Assembly: GCA_903772945.1 (NCBI GenBank) | Contig: CAICTM010000328.1 | Span: 1 to 64,000 of the forward strand | DNA length: 64,000 nt | Source: Seminavis robusta | Taxonomy: Eukaryota > Bacillariophyta > Bacillariophyceae > Naviculales > Naviculaceae | Reading direction: 5' to 3' | Shown: piece after piece, positions 57,001 through 64,000 of the stretch | How positions within the stretch are numbered: the first letter of the stretch is position 1 | How the letters are laid out: every line of letters starts with the position of its first letter | Program-made: the position numbers and the translations under genes | The notes under the pieces: model-generated | The model's input: only the letters and a program-made list of their open reading frames with translations | Databases searched by the model: none | What the model was told of the DNA's origin: nothing

Positions 57001-59779
57001 CATTGAGTTGCTGTCTATTGTGCTAACTGTTGGACCACCTTGCTCGGAACCTGCAGACACAGATGGCAAAACGCCAATTTATGTTACACATGCCTATAAC
57101 ACATACGAAGAGCTTGAGTTTGATTCTCCAGTGGAGACGATGTCATTTACTCATACCCGAATTACCTGCAAGGCCATTGAGCTCCGAAACTCTTTGTTGC
57201 AGCATCAAGGGAATGATTCTACCTATTTTGCTGGTGGATGGACACGAGGGACAATGCTACATGAGGACGCCATTGTTAGTGGAATCCTGGCATCCAACTC
57301 TGTGCTACAGGATGTTGGCATGAAGCCACACCCTGTGCTCGAGCGAGAGACTATTGTTCCATCAAATCGCTTGAGTGAAAGTGGAGGAGCTGATCATGGA
57401 CAGTCCGACATTCAAGCACCAAACAAGGATGGCTTGTCAAGCAGATACTCAGATATAATTATGTCTGTTTTTGGGTCAGAGGTTGACTCCTCCAAGACAT
57501 GGACAGAGAATGGGCTCACATCCCTAAAGAGTGCTGAGTTTAGGAACAAGGTTGAGGAAGAGCTACTTGTAGTCCTTCCATCAAACTTTGAACAGCTCTA
57601 TCCAACACCTGAGGCACTTTCAGTCTTTTTGGCATCCTCAGAGGGCAAGGGCTTTCCCATTGATCAAGTTTGTGCTCATGCAGACTTTCTTTTTAACACA
57701 TCAAGATCAAAGCTGAGCAACCTACAACTCTGCATCCTTCAGACTCTTGGATTCATTCTGATTCTTCTTTTGCCATTGATGTCACTTGTTCCATCATATT
57801 TTCTTGTCTCCTGGATAATGGATAATTGTGGCTCAGGAAAAGTTGGAGAGTGTAATGGCCCATTAGTTTGGACTCTCTTGCCTATGGCTTTCCCTCTGTT
57901 CATCCTTTCCTTCTCCAGCTTCGTGGTATTCTTGAAGTATGCTATTGTTGGGAAGTACAGACACCAACAATTTGAGATCCTATCATGGGATTATCTTCGC
58001 TGGTGGTTCATGGACAGGCTCATTGAAGTCTGGGAGTCTATTGTGGGACAATTCTTTGTTGAGACAAAGTACATTTGGATCTTCTACTGGCTGCTTGGAG
58101 CAGACTTGGCTTGGTCCTCCAAGATTGAGTCATACATCCGTGAATGTGATCTGGTCAAAGTGGGGGAAAATGCCACTATTGGGTATCCCATCAAGTGCAG
58201 GAAGTTCTCTCACTCTGAAGAATCAAGCCCCACAATCACCTTCCGCCCAATTGTTGTTGGAAGCAGCAGCAATGTGTCTGGCATGATCAGCCCTGGAGCC
58301 AATATCGGAGATGGAAGCAAAGTCGAGAAATTGTCTGTTGTTGAAGAGGGTGCTCAGGTTCCAGAAGCTGTACTTGCAAGGGGGAACCCAGCATACAATG
58401 CTGGCACAACCAGTCATCAAGAATCAAGCTCTTTTGAAGAATCTATGTTTGATTTCTTCAAAGTAGCTTGGATAAGCATTGAAGCCTATCACTTCTTTTC
58501 CCTGTCCTATTTGGTCCATATCACACTCAACCAAATCTTGCCCAGTTGGCGCTATGAAGTTATCCTTCATTGGATCTTGCTTTTTCCAGCCTCCTCTTTC
58601 CTTGCCCTCCTGACAAGCCTTATTCTCAAGTGGACGCTAATTGGAAGAAGGGATCCATCAGATCAATATGAAGCATCACTCTATCATCGAGCAACCAACT
58701 GGGCCTGTGATTTCCACTTCCGTGTGGCTTCTTGGACACTGACTCCCTTCTTTGGCCAGTCCAGACTCTGGAACATCATCCTTTTCCTCCATGGGCTTGA
58801 TGTTGATATGGATTCAATCCTCAACAACCCATACATCATCTTCTTCCCCTCCAAGGTTGATTTTGTGAAGATCCGGAAATCATTTGTTGGCACAATTACC
58901 CTGGATATGACCACTCCAGCAGACTCAAAGATTGAACTCAATACTAACAGCAGTGTTGGATACGGTGTCAATGTTCATGCTGGTGTCAAAGTGATGCGAT
59001 CAACAATCCCTCCAAGGTCCAATGTTTCTGATAGTGTCTATGATTTGAATCATTCGGGCAAGGCATGGAAGCCCAGCAGTTCTGTCTTGCTCCTTCCAGA
59101 AGAAACACAGCTTCTATTGAATGTTGCCATTTTTGTGTCACTCATACCAGCCTTTGAGATTGGCATTGCTGCTTTGATGAGCTCCTCCACAGCCATCACC
59201 ATGTTTGGGTTGACGGGAGCCATTTCCCTGCAGCTATTTGTTTGGATCCTTTTGACAAGAGCAGTTGAGAGCCTGATGCTGAGACTGCCTCACAGTGTTC
59301 AGCAAGATGTTTTTGGAATATACATCAACAATGTATGGATGTTTGGAGTTGGGAACTGGCTTGTAATCCTTCTCTGTGGTACACCCATGTTTGCCTACTA
59401 TGCTCGATTCATGCGGGCTGATGTGGATGGAGACCTCTGGTACTTTGGAAATTCTCTGTATGAGTATGGTAAACTGCACTTTCAAGGTTGTGTCATTATT
59501 GATAGTGCCCATGTTAGTGGGCACTACATTGATGGCAATGGGCTTGCCCTTGCTGACACATATGTATCTGGATTGTTGCATCCAGGATGCTATGCCTCTG
59601 CTGGGTCTGTAGTCACTGGAAAAGAGAATGGTCCTTGGAAAGTTTTCTTGAGAAGTGATTTGGGAAAGCAGGATTTGAAACGTGGTCTGAAAGAGAAACA
59701 CCAGGATAGCATGGACAATCTGATTGACAGTCCCCAGGATGATCTCATGGATGAGCTGCCCAATGAGATTGAAGTTTAG
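54073..59779 (+). CDS. Megasynthase D: FAAL - FAD oxidoreductase - carrier - Pls-like terminal domain (one in-frame stop)
   Basis: Exons 54,073-54,742, 54,829-56,979 and 57,057-59,779; GT-AG introns of 86 and 77 bp, both phase 1 and at the same places as in gene A; 1,848 codons including the terminal stop. Domain order as in A: adenylation domain (YTSGSTGRPKG, QYHDMGL, YNIYGMAE, WLDTGD, TTSGKLKR), FAD/NAD(P)-binding module with GAGAAG following LHVAVV near 56,036, carrier with ENGLTSLKS (Ser1096), and membrane/beta-helix terminal domain ending NEIEV. The frame is open except for TAA at 55,299-55,301 (codon 381), where the paralogues have Gln. Both sides stay in the same frame and are well conserved, so the lesion is recent or a sequence error. 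If real, the product ends inside the adenylation domain. Parts of exons 1-2 are identical to gene A over 100-170 bp, pointing to gene conversion. Confidence 0.82.
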
Positions 59780-61213
59780 TACATCTATATTTTAAAAAGT
59801 CTATAAAAGAAATACTGCCTCACTCTGCTGTGTTTGGAATCATGGCAGGAGGTATCGCTTTAGTCTCCTTCTGGATCACAGGATTTGTGGATTGATCTAT
59901 GATACATCCCCACAGTATGATAGCTCGCTATGCGCACATGTTGGTGCATAGGCACCGAACGAGGAGGCCTCCTGGCCATCCTCATCTCTTGTGGATCTAC
60001 CGTGGTCCTTTCAAGAAGTTATTTGATTAATCAGTCACAATAGCATCCCAAGAGCTACTGCTCCAGGTGAACTGGCCCATTGAATCAGAGCTCGAGTTTG
60101 GGTGGAGATCTCCAAGAATCCTACCTTTTGACTTATCACTCCCACTCTCTTCAACAAGAGCACATGATTTGTGGTGAATCATCGCTTGGAAATCAGTGTA
60201 CAAACCCTTAGATAGCTAATAGGTGTGCACCCTCTCAGGAGGCTAGTGTGGCCAGTGCACAGACTCGACTGTGGGAAATACCCAGGCCTTGGCTCATGGG
60301 TCGTCCTCAAGCACATCTTGTCTGAATCCGTTAAAAATAGACGTTCAGTTTCTTTCTTTTGACTCCTACTGATCCGCACAGCCATTTCTGTTGTTCTCCA
60401 AGACAAGCAGTGGATCCGTAAGGCCTGAATTACACTGAACCAAGTCTCTGCGAGGATCTCAAGGTCGAAATCGAGCTGGCTACCAACTCGACGTCCACCG
60501 AATGGATCGCCACGGATCGATCCATTGGAGCGAAAGCCTTTTTTTATGACTTAGTGAGGAGGAAAAGCTCGGGTCAGTGGTGCAATGAAAGCCTTAGAGG
60601 AATGATACTCGAGTACAATTCTCATACATATACATTTCTCGATTACAGTCTCAAACTTTAACTCCGCAAAGTCGCCTTTCCGTCCTGTGATGAAGCTAGA
60701 GTTCTCGAGGAAGCCTTTGGATCGCACGGCAGCTCTTCGAAAATCCAAAAGACTTATCAAGCTCTCTCGGAGACTTAAAAATCCCCGTTCAAGTGTGCAA
60801 CGTGTTTATGCCGAGTTCCCGCGAGTCACCGAATCTCAGTGCTTTCGGTGTACTTCAAGGTGCTTCCAGCCTACCAGTTTTACAAGCAAAAAGCACAATT
60901 TGATTATGGTGTCCAAGTCTGAGAAGAAGGAGGAGGAGGAGGAGGAGGAGGAGGAAAGGAAGATGGCAGCTTCCAACACATCTGAGCTTGCTGCCACCCA
61001 TCAAGGTCATATGCGTGTGCGAACTTAATACAAGGTGGAAACCAGCCACCCACAACAATCCTCCCCCTGCTGTTGATGCTGCTGGCTCAGTGACTACCTC
61101 CACTCATGGTGGGAGCAGGGATCCCCCAGAGATGACGAAGCCTTGAGTATAACCGCTGATGTGTGGTTCATCTCTTATTAAGTCTATAAAAGAACTACTA
61201 CCAGTACTGTACC
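59780..61213. other. Convergent intergenic region between gene D and the channel gene
   Basis: 1.4 kb. Just after the gene D stop (59,785-59,845) is a short match to the channel gene's 3' UTR (TCTATAAAAGAA-TACTG, CACTC-GCTGTGTTTGGA). A GGA microsatellite lies at about 60,926-60,955. A 113-codon plus-strand frame across it (60,687-61,028) looks like chance. No RNA gene seen. Confidence 0.5.
60926..60955 (+). repeat. GGA/GAG microsatellite
   Basis: About ten tandem GGA units. It would encode a poly-Glu run in an otherwise unsupported frame. Confidence 0.85.
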
Positions 61214-63998
61214 TCACTCAGCTGTGTTTGGACCCCACTGACGCACAACCGAGAAGACGGGGTGGGGTAACTTGCTGTGATTCGTGATCCTCTCAACATC
61301 CTGGACCAAGTTATGAGGAACAAATCCATTCTTTGGGTCCTTCCAACCAATCAGATCATCGTGTACGCTGGTGATATCACAGGCCAAAAGAGGAAACACG
61401 AAGCCGGGTACTCGAACTTGTGGAATGTACCCATGTAGTTCTTCACGGTCCTTGACAGAGCTAAAGTCAATGCCTTGGTCCATACCGTCGGGCTGGTGAG
61501 CGCGGGGAGACGAAGGACACATTCAAAGTTGTAGTTATACACGCAGCAGAGTTGGTAAGCGGACTCCCAACTTTCCAATGCATTGCCACAGGAGCAGTCA
61601 ACTCACCTCGTAGGTGCTCTCGTAGATGGATCGAATTGCAGGAATGATGGTGTGACGAGCAAAGAACACAACACCAATCAACAAGACCACAACGCTAGTC
61701 CACCCATACAAAGCCGTGATAGTCTCTTGACTCTCTGACATCCATTTCATTCCATTTGGCTGGAACCGAGGAAGAGGAGGGAAGATTCCAGCGCTGTAAA
61801 AGTTTTGGTTGCAATAAGTGTATCCTCCGCCGTCTTCCTGGCAGACATCCTGCATGATAAAGGGAATGACGGAACCGCGTGAATAAGAAGTACCTGATAA
61901 TCTACGCTGGCATGTCCACAAGCCCACAAAAGGCTCTTACATCGTAGGGATAACCTGACCACCAGTAGGCACTCATGGTTACATGAAAAGTCAGGACCAC
62001 GGGCAACACGTAGTTTCGATTCAGGCGACTCAGATAAAAGCCCAAATCTGGTGACGGCCCGCAAAGCCGGAGAAGAGCAAATTTCCCAAAGAATAATTGG
62101 GCGCAAAGGGCAAGAGCACCCAGGAATAAGGCTTCTGGCAGAATAGAGGAGAAGTAGAGCGCGACAAAGAGGACCTTGTTCGCGTTCTGCAGAAAGGGAA
62201 ATCGTCAGTCTGGACCACGGCGTCAAGTCACAGCCCTGGGATCGCAGCGACAGAAAACATGTTGACGCACCGTGTACCTCTCAGCGAGCCAAAATCGACT
62301 GCCCCGGAAACAGGCATTCATCTCTTCCTGATCTCGGGCTCTCGGTGCTAACACGTGCTTGCGAAAGTTCCCATCCACGTCCATAAGATCCACAACAGGA
62401 TTGACAAACAACTCGGCGACTATGACTGGATATACTTTGTATATAAGGCTCTGTTGCTTGGACTCATTTTTGTCTTCGACACTGATCGATTCAATGAACC
62501 GACTGACCTGCGTACCAAGGGGGAGAGGGGGATCACCGTAGCAATAGAAGGCGATTTAGAGTAGTTAGATATATGCAATAAAGCACCTTCCGGAGTTTTT
62601 GAAGCGACTTACCACCGACAAAGCAATGGCCGAGTTGAACCAGCGGAAGATGGTGATCTTCATGTAAAGAGATGTTTGCTTGCCGTGCTCCGTGGGATGA
62701 GATTCAAAGTCACTGATAATCTGGCAAACAACGGGCACCACCACGTTTGTCATGGTAATGAAAATTGTCGCGTAAATGCCGGGATACCGAGCCACGAGGC
62801 AATAGATGAAGTATCCGCAAAGACAGACGAACACGACCATGCCAACGGTGCTGGATAAATACAGTTCGAGCCTTTGTCGAGTGGATGCCTGCAGGTCGCC
62901 CCATCGTATATTGCTGGGTTCGATCGCCTCTTTGATATTCAAGACAAGACACCCTCGAAACAAGAGTGCCTTGGACAAACTAGCTGTCGAGTCATCACCG
63001 TCGCCTCCTAGTTGGATGGTGTGCTCTTGCTGAGGATCATTTTCGAGGCAATCCCAGAGCGAGCTACTTCTCAAGGATTCGTACACACGAAAGACTTTAC
63101 CGCGCACCTTGAGTTTGTGTTGATCGAGTTGATTGTGCCACACGTGAATCTTCCCCGTCGACAACGCGTGCAAACAGTTTCGTTGACTCCGTTCCGTTTC
63201 AAAGGTAACAAACACGGCAACAGCCTTGTACTTTTGTTGCACCAATGTACGAATCTCGTCTTCCAGTTGAACAATGTCATGCCACAGTTTGGTAGCATCA
63301 TTTGCCAGGTAGAACATGGACAACCATGGTTTGGTGGTCGTGGTCAGAATCAAGTTCCATACTAGCACACTATCGGTCATGTCAGTTCCGCGTGGTAGAC
63401 AGTACGAGAGCTGCTGCAGTTTTTGTCGTCGTGCAATCAGTGCTCGAAGGAGCTTGGCATTGTTGAGTGCAATCGTGACCATGACAACGCCCTTCTTGGA
63501 CTTTCCATGGCTGCCACTGGTACCGGTAGCATAATGATTAAAGAACTGTCTCCATTCTTCCGGGTGCACGGCATCGGGCGGTGGGTTGCTAATTTTGATG
63601 GAATAATCGGACGCCGTCTGAATGGCTTCATCAAATACAATTTCGGCCTTGCGTTGCTTCCAAGATGCCAAAAAGACGAGCACCAAGACGGCCACGGTAG
63701 CTGCATAGCTACATAGTCCATGCACAAGCCAATCGTCAAAGTTGCAAATGTTTCGTCGCACTCGTGTTCCGTCGAGTCGATAAGATGGGTATTCATGCGC
63801 ATTTTCATTACAGCTTTCGCACTCCACCCAGGTCGTCGAGTCACAAAGCGCCGAGGCTCGAATGGACTGCACACCAAAATAATTCACCCCATCCTTGCCG
63901 TCTTGGGCATACCCCCCGAAATACACCATGAGGGGTATATTCAGTAGTCCCGCTAAACCGAGAATTCCCGCCAGGACTAAGAGGGTCGAAAAGTACAT
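61214..63998 (-). CDS. OSCA/CSC1/TMEM63-type channel, N-terminus outside the window
   Basis: Five exons on the minus strand: >63,998-62,613, 62,507-62,271, 62,186-61,941, 61,849-61,607 and 61,492-61,214. All four introns (105, 84, 91 and 114 bp, GT-AG) are phase 0. 796 residues are visible. The ATG at 63,998 begins inside a hydrophobic helix (STLLVLAGILGLAGLLNIP), so the true start is probably upstream beyond the window edge. Features: a membrane segment after residue ~80; the cytosolic region with VAVFVTFETERSQRNCL; the family's EAIEPSNIRWGDLQ motif leading into the core of membrane helices (VFVCLCGYFIYCLV; IFITMTNVVVPVVCQII; VLFVALYFSSILPEALFL; VVVLLIGVVFFA); and a soluble tail with MDQGIDFS, GYIPQVRVPGF and GWKDPKN. 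The family forms stretch- or osmolarity-gated cation channels in plasma or organelle membranes; this copy's role is inferred from that. No disruptions seen. Confidence 0.85.
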
Positions 63999-64000
63999 GC

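Noticed and set aside
60687-61028. 113-codon frame with poly-Glu
   Set aside because: Depends on a GGA microsatellite; no conserved features and no paralogue in the window.

Overview
The window looks like nuclear DNA of a diatom, most likely a pennate one. Host genes are split by short GT-AG introns (77-218 bp). The Copia gag/pol is of a kind I associate with diatom genomes. The gene families present (OSCA/CSC1 channel, large ubiquitin-like repeat protein, multi-domain acyl-AMP ligase megasynthases) also fit. The species cannot be fixed from the sequence alone.

Layout. 1-2.3 kb: mostly non-coding, one weak coiled-coil ORF. 2.3-13.8 kb: a nest of mobile elements. It holds a tyrosine-recombinase (DIRS/Ngaro-type) retroelement fragment, then an older retroelement RT/RNase H fragment. 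That fragment is split by a young Copia element (perfect 5-bp target duplication), which itself carries a 5'-truncated LINE with an 18-bp target duplication. The older fragment also carries a small terminal-inverted-repeat (TIR) element with a minisatellite core, and a second such element lies just downstream. 15.4-21.2 kb: megasynthase gene A (+). 22.0-26.7 kb: a 1,579-residue protein with about twelve ubiquitin-like domains (-). 27.8-33.3 kb: megasynthase B (-). 36.0-37.7 kb: truncated duplicate B' (-). 39.5-45.1 kb: megasynthase C (+). 45.7-52.7 kb: a nearly full-length but broken retroelement with RT, RNase H, tyrosine recombinase and split direct repeats. 54.1-59.8 kb: megasynthase D (+). 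61.2-64 kb: 3' part of an OSCA/CSC1 mechanosensitive-channel gene (-), cut by the window edge.

The main point of interest is the A/B/C/D family. Each gene encodes a fatty-acyl-AMP-ligase-like adenylation domain, a middle module, a phosphopantetheine carrier domain, and a membrane-embedded C-terminal region. That region has three left-handed-beta-helix-like segments separated by membrane helices, the layout of the terminal domain of epsilon-poly-lysine synthetase-type NRPSs. The middle module differs: A and D carry an FAD/NAD(P)-type oxidoreductase, B and C a helical region I do not recognise. The simplest reading is that each protein activates a fatty acid, loads it on its own carrier, modifies it, and hands it to an acceptor at a membrane. 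Product and acceptor are unknown. A and C have intact reading frames. B has several frame disruptions and D one in-frame stop, so each is either decaying or affected by sequence error; B' is a truncated relic.

A second theme is three small TIR elements (at 12.3, 13.4 and 33.6 kb), each almost wholly filled with a different short repeat. Two share terminus, target duplication (CTG) and length; the third has an 8-bp duplication.
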